Below, piece after piece: positions 44,588 through 54,419 of a stretch of DNA of 64,000 nucleotides. The stretch covers positions 1 through 64,000 of the forward strand of contig CAVVSF010000009.1 of assembly GCA_963750915.1 (NCBI GenBank), given 5' to 3'. Numbering within the stretch: the stretch's first letter is position 1; each line of letters opens with the position of its first letter. The notes under the pieces were generated by a model. The model was not told the origin of the DNA. It saw only the letters and a list, made by a program, of their open reading frames with translations, and did not search any database. The translations under genes were made by a program, and so were the position numbers. The DNA comes from DATBJJ01 sp963750915 (GTDB lineage: Bacteria > Acidobacteriota > Vicinamibacteria > Vicinamibacterales > 2-12-FULL-66-21).

Positions 44588-44886
44588 GCATCATCCTCTT
44601 TGTAAGGCTCGCCGAAAGATCATAAACGGTTTTCCCGCCAAATCGCGGCAGTTGTGACGATGAGAGGGCCGATCCCGGGGCGACGATGCGCGTTCCTGCA
44701 CGGCGCGGCGGGTGGCGCCGCGGCGGGGTTCGCGGGTCCCGCCGCCCGTCGTGGGCGCCGCCTGAGCTGTTCGGTTCGATCGCGTTTGTCGTTTACCCGA
44801 TCGGCGGGCTCACGCGCCACCGAGCTGCCCCGACTCGCTGCGGCGATCGGATTCGTCTATCGGACCCGGAAGGAGCGCAGCGCGTC

Positions 44887-47800
44887 ATGGCGGTCATCAC
44901 GATCAAGGATGAGCAGGGTACCGAGCTTCTCACCACTGACCTGCAGGGTGAGGGGTTGGGCCGCTACTTCAGAACCGCGGCGTCGCTGCGATCGGTCGTG
45001 CCTCTCGCTCGCGTGTTCTCGAAGCCGCTGGCCGAGCGCGACGGCACCCGCGAGCTTGGCCTGGCGTTCGAGCAGTCGGTGCCGATCGGCAAGAACAGCG
45101 AGTTGTCGATTGGCGCGGGCGCGGGCATATCGCTCGGCGTCCATCCGTCCGGCAGCACCATCTTTGCCGGCTCGGATCTCCAGGCGCCGGTCCCGGTGCC
45201 GAACGGATCTGCCTATACGTCGCTGACGCTCGGCGCCCGCCTGAACGCCGGCGTCGCCGGCTCGCGCGGCGCCCTCAGCTTCGGCTTCCAGGCCGGCACC
45301 GCGCTCCGCTACGCCTACTTCCACCCGTTCGACATCGTCGGCGGCAGCGCGACCGTCGGCGAGGCGGTCAAGACCATGCTCGGCGCCGCCGTGTTTCCAG
45401 CTGATCATGAAGACCTCGCGCGCCTGGCGGCCGGCGCGCACGCGTCGGTCGCGGGCGAGGGTGAGATCGCGTTTCGCGGCCAGGTGGCGATGAGCTCGAC
45501 GACCAACCTGCTGGCGACGCCGGGCCTGCCGATCATCGGCAGCGTCGCGCTGACGCAGGGCGCCACGGTCACTGTCGGCGCGGAGTGGATCGCGAGCGGT
45601 GAGTTCGAGCTGCGGGCCTCGAAGTCGACGGCTTCGCGCGTGCGGCTGGCGTTCCATCGCCGCCACGGCCGTTCGCTCTCGGTCTCGGCGAAGGGGACGG
45701 TCGGTGTCTCGCTCGACGTTCGCGGCAAGGATCTGCTGGCGGCGCTGATGACGGCGATCAGTCCCAACCCCGAGGCCGATCTGTTGACGCTCGTAAACGC
45801 CGGGCTGGACGATGCGGCGATCGAGGCGATCCAGAAGGCGGTTGCCGCCAGCATCGATCGATCATTGACGGTGGCGGCGCAGTTCGAGTTCTCGTCGCTG
45901 CGAGCCGACGACGCGCTCTTCGCCTACGACGTCGATCTTGCCCGGCTCGATCGCGCCGGCAAGGCGGCGATCGACGCGGCGCTGCACGGCAATCTTGCGC
46001 CGATCGGCGACGTCGTCGCGGCCAACGGCGCCGGCATCACGGTCGTCGCCAGCGCCGCCGCCACGCTGCGCCGGCGCCGGACGTCGTGGCGCATCAACGT
46101 CCTCGGCATCTTCAACGTCGCCGGCCTGACGGAACTGCTGCGCGAAGGGAAGGTGCTCTACGACCCGATCAACGGCGCGCTGACCGCGGCCGACAAGGTG
46201 AGCGCACGACGCATCCTGGTCAGCAGCCGGCCGCTCGAGAGCGACGGCGGCAAGCTCCGCAAGGTGCTGTTCGAGTCGCTGCTGATTACGGCGGCCTACC
46301 AGGCCAGCCGCGCGCTCGGCTCCGCGGTGTCGTTGACGGCGGAGCACACCTATCTCGAGCAGCGGGCCCGCAGCCGGCGTCGCGATCTCGAGGATCATTA
46401 CCGGCTGCTGATCGCGCTCGGCCTGTGTGACGCACAGGAGCGCGACGCCAGGCTCGGCGCCGACGGCGAGTTCGGCGCGTCGACGTTCGCGGTCGAGAAC
46501 CGCCTCGACGCGGCGGCATGCGACGCGCTGTTCCTCGAAGCGGACGGGCGCGCCTACGCCACTGCGCGCTATGAGGCGATCGCCCGCACGGCGCTGCTGG
46601 CGCTCCTCCCGGCAAACGATCCCGAGCGCGCCTACCGCCGCGTCGCCCTCGCGAGCGACTCAGTGTGGGCGCGGGTGCGTTCGCTCGGCGGTGACCTCGA
46701 CAACAATCTGCCGGGCGACATTCGTAATCACCCCGTCAAGCTCGCGGTCGTGCGCGGCGACGTGCTGACGATCGTCTGGTGGGCGGCGGCCATGCACAAG
46801 GCCGCGACCGAGCTCGTGGCGATGCGTGCTTTCCTCGGCGAACGCGACGCCGACACGCTCGCCGCCGATCGCGCGTTCCAGCAGAAACGCGACCGCTTCG
46901 CCTCGGCGCTGGCGGATGTCGTCGCCGAAACCCAGGCCCGCTTCGACGATCCCTGGGACTTCATCGCGATGGATGCCGCCGCCTCGCGCCGCGGCGTGAT
47001 GAACGCGGCAATCATCACGACCGGCTTCGCCGCGGCCTACGCGGAAGCGGCGATCGCGCCTCCGAGCCGCGCCGCCGTGGTGACGGGGCGCGGTGCGCGC
47101 GCCGCGGCGGCGAGCCGCAGCGGTACTGAGGCTCGCGACTGGACGGCGGAGGAGCTCGACGTCTTCGGCCGCCACGTCATCAACCTGCGGAACGGCAAGC
47201 TGTCCGGCGACGGCACGTTCATGTCGACCGACGCCCAGGTGCGGAAGATTTTCAGCGAGCTGATTCCCGAATACGCCACCGGGCTCAGCGACCGCGGACT
47301 CCGCCCGCGGGTGATGTTCTTCGCCCACGGCGGCCTGGTGGACGAGCGCGAGGGCCTGCGGCCGGTGCTGGCCCGCCGGCGCTTCTGGGAGATGAACGGG
47401 ATCTATCCCGTCTACTTCGTCTGGGAGACCGGCATCCGCGAGACCCTGTCCGACATCGTCCGCCAGGCGGGCGGCTCGTCACGCGCCGGACGGGGCGCGC
47501 TGACCGACGCCGCCATCGAAGCGCTGGCGCGGACGGGCGGCAAACAGACGTGGGGGCAGATGAAGAAGAGCGCCGAGAACGGCGCCAAGGCCAGCGGCGG
47601 CCAGCGTCTCGTCGCCGAGCTTGCCGCCGGGTTGTGGCGCTCGCTCGGCGGCGAGATCGAGTTCCATGCCGCCGGCCACAGCGCCGGCGCGATCCTGCAT
47701 TCGCATTTCCTGCCGCTGCTGGTGTCGCAGCCAGCCAATGGCGCGCCCGCCGTCAGCCTCACCTCGCTTCAGCTGCTGGCGCCTGCCATCACCGTCGAGA

Positions 47801-48388
47801 ACTTCAAGACCCGGTTGCAGCCGCTCGTCGGCTCGGGCAAGAGCATCGCTTCGCTCACCACTTACACCATGTCCGACGACTTCGAGCAGGACGACGAGTC
47901 GCTCAACCCTTACGGCAAGTCGCTGCTTTACCTCGTGCGCGCCGCGTTCGAGGACGAGCGCAACACGCCGATTCTCGGGTTGCAGCGCGATCTGAAGCAG
48001 GACCTGAAGATGATCCGTTTCTTCGGCCTCGCCGGAACCGAGAAGGTGGCCGACATCGTCTTCTCGAAGAGCGATCCGGCGTCGCCGCTCGCCGCTCGCT
48101 CCGAGTCCATTACTCACGGCGGCTTCGACAACGACATCGCGACGATGACCAGCCTGGCGCGCCGCGTCCTCGGTGCGGCTGATTCGGACCCGATCGTCGA
48201 CTACTTCGAAGAAGTCGTCGCGGGCTTCGATCGGTACAGCGATCGGCAGCGCGCCGGCGGTGCCGCCGTCTCGCGGGCGGCGGCGTCGCGCCGGCGCACG
48301 ACGGTCGGGCGGCCGCAAGACCGCCAAGCCGCGACGCCGCGCGAGCCGGGCGCCGCGCCGCCAGAAGCGGTCACGAAGCGCCAGGTAG
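44887..48388 (+). CDS. Giant protein with C-terminal alpha/beta hydrolase domain
   Basis: About 1,166 residues. Residues 1-330 are strand-rich and glycine-rich (ELSIGAGAGISLGVHPSGST, FELRASKSTASRVRLAFHRR), 380-750 are mixed or helical, and 805-1080 form an alpha/beta hydrolase: oxyanion strand MFFAHGGLVDE (His814), nucleophile elbow GHSAG (Ser932) and probable catalytic His1077 in SITHGGFDND. No signal peptide. The ATG at 44887 follows AAGGAG. The same frame stays open into the next gene. I favour an end at the TAG 48386-48388 after a +1 slip near 48200-48290, because that gives a normal basic tail (GGRKTAKPRRRASRAPRRQK) and the next gene has its own GGAG and ATG. The alternative is a true fusion. 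Family not recognised. Confidence 0.65.
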
Positions 48389-48435
48389 GGCCACGTATCG
48401 ATCTGAAGCCGCAGTCCGGACAAGTCGGAGTCGAT

Positions 48436-51400
48436 ATGGCCACGTTCAAGGTGCAGGGAGTTCGCGATCGCAGCCAGGAGTCGGCGCTGGCGCGCGGACC
48501 CCTGGCGGGGAAGGTGCACGTCAAGGATGCAGCCCTCGTGCAGCGGTCGCGCGCCGGTGCTGCCGAGGTGTCGTTCGAAGGTCTCGCGCCCGACGATGTC
48601 GTCGAGCTCGAGCTCCAGGACGGGCTGCGGATATGGATGCGCGTCGACGATGCGTCGCGCGAGCTCGCGGGCCGCGGTCGCCGCGGCGAGGCCGCGGACG
48701 TCGTCGAGGTGCCGACGGAGCTCGTCGTCGGTCCGGCCAGCCGCTCGTTCGGCGGCTGGGCGATCAAGGCGATGAAGGTGCTCGGCATCGACATCGAGGA
48801 GAAGATCCTCGACTTCGTCTCGGACAAGGTCGAGGGCCAGCTCAAGCCCGGTCCCGGCCTCTACCGCTGCTCGGAAACCAGCGCCGACGGCCTGCAGCCG
48901 CTGCGGTCCCTCGATAGCGACGGGGGCGACGGGCCGACGCTGGTCTTTCTTCATGGCACTGCTTCCTCGACCTCGGGCAGCTTCGGCGGCCTGTGGAGTC
49001 CTGAAGGCGGCCGTCTCATCACTCATCTCTTCGGCGCCTACGACGGGCGCGTGCTCGCCTTCCAGCATCGGACGCTGACCGAAAGCCCGATCGTCAACGC
49101 GCTCGCGCTGGTCGAGGCGCTGGAGCGCGTCCTGCCGCCTGGCGCTGTCGTCCACCTCGTGTCGCACTCGCGCGGCGGCATGATCGGCGAGCTGCTGGCG
49201 CGAGGCCAGCGGCGGGGAGCAGCGCCGATTACGCGGGACGATCTCGAGCTCTTCGACGATCGGCCGCAGGATCGCGCGTCGCTGCAGGCTCTGACGACAG
49301 CGCTCGAGCGGGCGCGGTTCGACATCAGCCGCTTCGTTCGAGTCGCCTGCCCGGCACGCGGCACGACGCTGGCCGATCGCCGGCTCGATCGCTACGTCTC
49401 GGTGCTGGTCAACCTCGGCTCGCTGGTGCCGGGTTTCAAGGCCAACCCGGTCTACGACGGGCTCACGAGCCTGCTCGCCGGCGTCCTGAAGAAGCGGACC
49501 GAGCCGGAGGAACTGCCCGGGATCGAGGCGATGATGCCGACCTCGCCGCTGGTCCGGATGCTGAACCGTCCGGACGTGGTGTCGGCTGCCGACCTCCACG
49601 TCCTCGGCGGCGATCTCGCCGGCGTCGGCTTTTTCGGCCGCCTCAAGACACTGGCGACGGACCTGTACTACCGCGACGACCACGATCTCGTCGTCAACAC
49701 CCCGGCGATGCTCGGCGGCGTCGAGCGCAGCGCCGCCATCAAGTACCTGGATCGACACCGGCGATCAGGTCACGCACTTCAACTACTTCGCGCGGACGGA
49801 CACGTCACGGAAGCTCGTCGCCGCGCTGACCGGATCCGACAGCGACTACAGGACGCTCGAGGTGCGGCCGTCGGCGGTGACCTCCGCCGACTACGTCAAG
49901 CGTGCGGCCCTGTCGCAGCCGATCGTGTTCGTCGTTCCAGGTTTCATGGGTTCGGAGCTGAGCGCTGGCGGCAGCCGGGCCTGGGTCGACCTGACGGAGT
50001 TGTCGCGCAACGGCCTGGCACGGCTCGCGGCGGATGCCGCCGACGTCCGTGCCACTGGCCTGTTGTCGGACGGCTACGCCTCGCTCTGCGCGCACCTCTC
50101 GCAGACCCACGCGGTGATGCCGTTCGCCTACGACTGGCGGCTGTCGCTGGACGCGTCGGCGCGGGCGCTGCGTGAGGCGCTCGACAAGGTGCTGCCGATC
50201 GCCGAAGCGGCGAACCAGCCGGTTCGGCTGCTCGCGCACGGCAGCGGCGGCCTCGTCGTCCGCGCGATGCTCGCGAGCGCCGCCGGGGCACAGACCTGGT
50301 CGCGGATGTGCCAGCATTCTGCGGCGCGGTTCGTGATGCTGGGCACGCCGAACGGGGGTACACACGCCGCCGTGGCGATGCTGGCCGGCAGGGACCCAGT
50401 CGTCCAGAAGATTGCGCTCGTCGATCTGCATGGACGCGGCGCGGCGCTGCTCGATATCCTCGCCGGCTTCGAAGGCCTGCTCGACCTCCTGCCGCAGGCC
50501 GGCGCCCGCGACTGGTTCGCGCGGCCGTCGTGGGACGGCATCCTGCCCGATGCCGCTGCCGGCCCGTCGGCCGCGGCGCTCGCAAAGGCACGCAAGCGGG
50601 TGTCGAGCCTCTCCACCTTCGCTCTCGACCCGGCGCGAGTCGTCTACGCCGCCGGCAAGGCGGACCAGACGCTGTGCGACGTGGCGCCGCCCGCGGCCGG
50701 TGAAGCCGACCTCGCGCTCACGGCGACGTCGCGCGGGGATGGCCGCGCGACCTGGGAGACGGGGATCCCGCGCGACATCCGGACCTACTTCGCGGATGCG
50801 AGCCACGGCGCGCTGACGACCGACACGCGCAACTTCGCGGCCGTGACCGACCTGCTCGAGGTCGGGACGACGTCGAAGCTGCGGAGCCAGCCACTGGCGT
50901 CTCGCGCCGCCGAGGAGCGGTTCGAGATGCGGACCGTGATGCCGGCGATGGTGCCGGACGCCGCGGAACTGGTGTCCGACGCGCACGGCGGCAGCCGGGC
51001 CAGGCTGGACGGCGTGTTGACGGCGCCGAAGATCAAGGTGCGGCTGCTTCACGACAACCTGACGAACGCGCGCTGGCCGGTACTCTCCAGCCACTATCGC
51101 CACGACGTCATCGTCGGCGCGGAAGCGTTTCTCGACGCCAGGCTCGACGGCCGGCTCTCGGAATTGCTGCGGATGGAGCTGTATCCGGGGCCGATCAATA
51201 CCGGGGTCGTGGTCCTGAACGACTGGGGCCGCGAGGATCAGTCGGTGCATCCCGGGGCCATCATCGCCGGGCTCGGCATGGTCGGCGAGCTGACGCCGGG
51301 CGCCCTCGCCTCGACGCTGGCGAACGCGCTGACGTTGTACGGCGCCGACTGCGTCGGCCGCGAACGGCGGCGGCGGCAGCGCCAGCGCGGCAGCGTCGAT

Positions 51401-53795
51401 CTCGGCGGCACGGTCTCGGCGGCGTTCACCGCGATCCTCGTCGGCTCGGGCGAAGGCGGCGTGACGCTGTCCGACAGCGTCAGGGCCCTGTTGCGCGCGA
51501 TCGTCCAGGCCAACCAGCGGTTGAGCGGCGGCGAGCGCGCGGCGTCAGATCCCTCGCGGCTCATCGCCCGGATCGACCAGGTGGACATCCTCGAGCTCTA
51601 CGAGGATCGCGCCATTGAAGCGCTGCACAAGCTCCGCGCCTTCTCGCAGTCGCCCGAGTTCGACGGTTTCGAGATCCAGGAGTCGTTGGTTCGCGGCAGC
51701 GGCGGCCGGCGGCGGGTGAGGTTCGACGGCGAGCCCGGCTGGTGGCAGCGCATTCGCGTCACGGGAAACAAGAGCGGCGCGCTCAGCTTCGAGGCAGTGA
51801 CGCAGACGGCACGCGCGCCGGCGCGACTGCTGCCGACCCAGCGCGGGCTCGTCGATCGGTTCGTCGAGCAGGCGATCGCCTCGACCGCCCGCAACCTCTC
51901 GATCGGGCACACGCTCTTCGAGCTGCTCGTACCGCACGACTTCAAGGGCTATGCGCCGGATCGGCGCAAGGTCGCGCTGATGCTGAATCCGCGGGCGGCG
52001 GCGATCCCGTGGGAGCTGATGCACGACGGCTTCGATCGGTCGGCCGAGCCGATGTCGGTGGCCGGCGGCATGATTCGCCAGCTGCTGCTCGACGACGAGC
52101 GGGCGGACGTGCTGCGCGCGCCGGCGAAGACGGCGCTGGTCGTTGGCAACCCGATCGTCCAGGACCGCCGGTTCCCGCCGCTGCCCGGCGCCGCCGACGA
52201 GGCGCTCGCGGTCGGAACCCTGCTCGGTGAACGCGGCTACGACGTGATGTCGCTGCTCGAGCAGGGCGCCGATGCGCTGTCGGTGCTTGCCGCGGTGCAC
52301 GAGCGGCCGTGGCGCGTGCTGCATCTTGCGGCGCATGGGGTCTTCGACTTCGAACCCTCACCCGGGGCGCCGAAGGTCAGCGGCCTGGTGCTTGGCGACA
52401 ACGTCTATTTCACCGCCGCCGAGGCCGACCAGCTGCGCTACGTGCCGGAGCTCGTGTTCATCAACTGCTGCCATCTCGGCCAGACCAGCGGCGACGCCGC
52501 GCCGCGGGCGGCGTTCCACAAGCTCGCCGCCAACCTGGCGACGCAGTTCATCAAGATCGGCGCCCGCGCCGTCGTCGCCGCCGGCTGGGAGGTCGACGAC
52601 GCCGCCGCCAAGACGTTCGCGACCTCGTTCTATCGCGAGATGCTGCGCGGAGCGCTGTACGGCGACGCCGTGCTCCAGGCGCGCAGCGACACGTATCGCA
52701 CGCACGGCGACACCAATACCTGGGGCGCGTACCAGTGCTACGGCGATCCGTCGTTCTCGCTCTCGCACCGCCGGGCGGCGGCGCGGGACGACGGCTTCGT
52801 CTCGGAAGCCGAGCTCGGCGTCTGGCTCGACGACATCGCCGCCAGGGCGCGCGACGCGGTCGGGCGCGAGCGCGAGCAGGCGCTGGTGACGCAGCTCGAG
52901 CAGCGTGAAACGCAGGTGCCTGCGGGCTGGTGGGAGTCCGCCGACATGTGCGCCCGCGCTGCAGCTGCCTTCGCTGAGCTCGGCCGCTTCGAGCGCGGGG
53001 TCCAGTACCTACGAGCGCGTGTTGACCGCCGAAGTCGCCGACGCGCCGATACGATCGCTGGAACAGCTCGCCAACTGCCGCGTCCGCTGGGCAGGCGCGC
53101 TCAGCCGGCAGCAGCCCGCGGAGATCGAGAAGGCGTTCGCGCAGCTGACGCTGGCCGAGAAGACCCTCGAGTACCTGACCGGGTTCGGGGAGACCGCCGA
53201 GCGATGGTCGCTGCGGGGCGGTGTCGAGAAGCGGCGCGCCGCCCTCGCCACGGACGTCGAGGAGAGCCGCGAGGCCGTGGCACGGATGCGTCACGCCTAC
53301 GAAAAGGCCTACCAGGTGTCAGTGAAGTACAAGCGGCCGGATCCCTACCCGCTTGCCAACCAGATTGCCGCCGAGATCGTGCTGGAGTGGACAAGAGCCG
53401 ATGGCGGAGCGGCCAAAGGCAGGAAACGAGCGGGCAAAGTCAAGACCGCGGCGAAGGCCAGCAAGGTGCCGGCCCTCCTCAAACAGCTCGACGAAGCCGC
53501 CGAGGTCGCTGCCGCGACAAGAACCGACGGCTACGGGTCTCTCACCGGTGTCGACCGGCAGTTCTTGCAGGCGCTCGTCGATCGCCGGCTCGAAGCACGA
53601 ACGCGCGAGGCGATCGTCAGCGGCTACAGTGTCGCCCTCGCGCGCGGCGCGACGGCGCGCATGCGTGAGTCGATCCGCACGCATGTCGCGTTCCTGCTGC
53701 AGATGATCCAGCTGCACCTGGCGGAGCCGGAAAAGAAGCGCCTCGGAGCGGATCTGCAGTCGCTCGTCGACGAGCTGAAAATCAACGAAGGGTAA
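48436..53795 (+). CDS. Multidomain DUF7379 hydrolase - LCAT-like hydrolase - CHAT protease (two frameshifts)
   Basis: The repaired protein is 1,785 residues. The first hydrolase has LVFLHGTAS (His173), SHSRGGMIGELL (Ser245), DHDLVV (Asp417) and THFNYF (His447). The LCAT-like hydrolase has VVPGFMGSEL, MPFAYDWRLS, AHGSGG (Ser603) and ASHGAL (His790). Residues 840-1000 are Rossmann- or macro-like (GAIIAGLGMVGELTPGALA). The CHAT caspase-fold protease has HLAAHG (His1300) and FINCCHLG (Cys1345). A helical C-terminus follows. Extra C bases in GTACCTGG (49746-49747) and GTACCTAC (53008-53009) break the frame; His447 lies beyond the first break, so the pieces are one gene. CHAT proteases are cysteine peptidases seen in immunity and cell-death systems. 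The ATG at 48436 follows GGAG. Confidence 0.82.
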
Positions 53796-54417
53796 TCGCG
53801 CCGCTGCGCACGGCGGCATCGACGGCGCCCCGGAAATCAACGGGAGCTGCCTCGCCGCGGGCCTCGGATCGCGCCCGCGCGATCGCGTGGTTCATGTCGG
53901 CCGGGATGAAGACCGCCGGCTTTCCCAGCCGCACCGCCTCGACCAGCTCGTCGCGGGCGATGCCGCCGCCGCCGATCGCGACAATCCGATCGCTGACGGC
54001 CAGGATCGTCGCCGACGTCGGCGACAGCAGCTCCGTGCCGGGCATTCGCCCGCCCCACACCGCATCCTCGATGAAGAAGACCGCCTCGACGTGAGGCGAC
54101 AGCGGCGTGCGCCCGGCCTGCGCCTGGCTCGAGACGATGCCGGATGTCATGAAGCCGCGCCGGCGCGCCGCCTCGTAGACCGCGCCGATGCCGACGGCGC
54201 TGGCGCCGATGTTCACGACCGTTTCCGCCGGCTTGCACTCGTCGAGCGCGGCGCCGGCGTGCCGGAGCAGTGCGTCGCGGTCTTCGTAGTCGGCGGCGGA
54301 GTAGCCGAGGAAGGTGAGGACGGACTTGCGCAGGCGGGCGAAGTAGCGGACGACGTCGATTGGCGTCGCCTGGCGGATCGCGGGCTGCGCCGGACGAATC
54401 GCAGGGTCGTCAGCCAT
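53782..54417 (-). CDS. Rossmann-like (SLOG/LOG-type) protein in the TRAP operon
   Basis: A 211-residue protein with a helical start (IDVVRYFARLRKSVLTFLGY) and a nucleotide-binding-like core: TVVNIGASAVGIGAVYEAAR, a strand VEAVFFIEDAVWGG, then DRIVAIGGGGIARDELVEAV and AVFIPADMNHAIA. Glycine-rich turns after strands and the GGGxxxxDEL element recall LOG/SLOG ligand-sensing domains, an assignment based on pattern only. It starts 2 bp after the transporter stop, so it is co-translated with the TRAP genes. Its end overlaps the convergent CHAT gene by 14 bp. Confidence 0.55.
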   Translation of the reverse strand: MADDPAIRPAQPAIRQATPIDVVRYFARLRKSVLTFLGYSAADYEDRDALLRHAGAALDECKPAETVVNIGASAVGIGAVYEAARRRGFMTSGIVSSQAQAGRTPLSPHVEAVFFIEDAVWGGRMPGTELLSPTSATILAVSDRIVAIGGGGIARDELVEAVRLGKPAVFIPADMNHAIARARSEARGEAAPVDFRGAVDAAVRSGAITLR

Positions 54418-54419
54418 AC

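Noticed and set aside
44686..44887. Extension of the first giant gene to the upstream GTG/ATG-type starts near 44686
   Set aside because: The added 67 residues are Arg/Gly-rich without a signal peptide, while the ATG at 44887 follows AAGGAG and begins a regular strand pattern.
47479..49758. Minus-strand open frame of about 760 codons opposite the giant genes
   Set aside because: Low-information Arg/Asp/Ala sequence with no motif; the plus strand encodes recognisable hydrolase triads.
4270..53012. Programmed +1 ribosomal frameshifting at GTACC sites
   Set aside because: The breaks occur in unrelated genes at arbitrary domain positions, with no shared slippery codon in the P site, no nearby stop codon and no consistent stimulator; sequence error is simpler.
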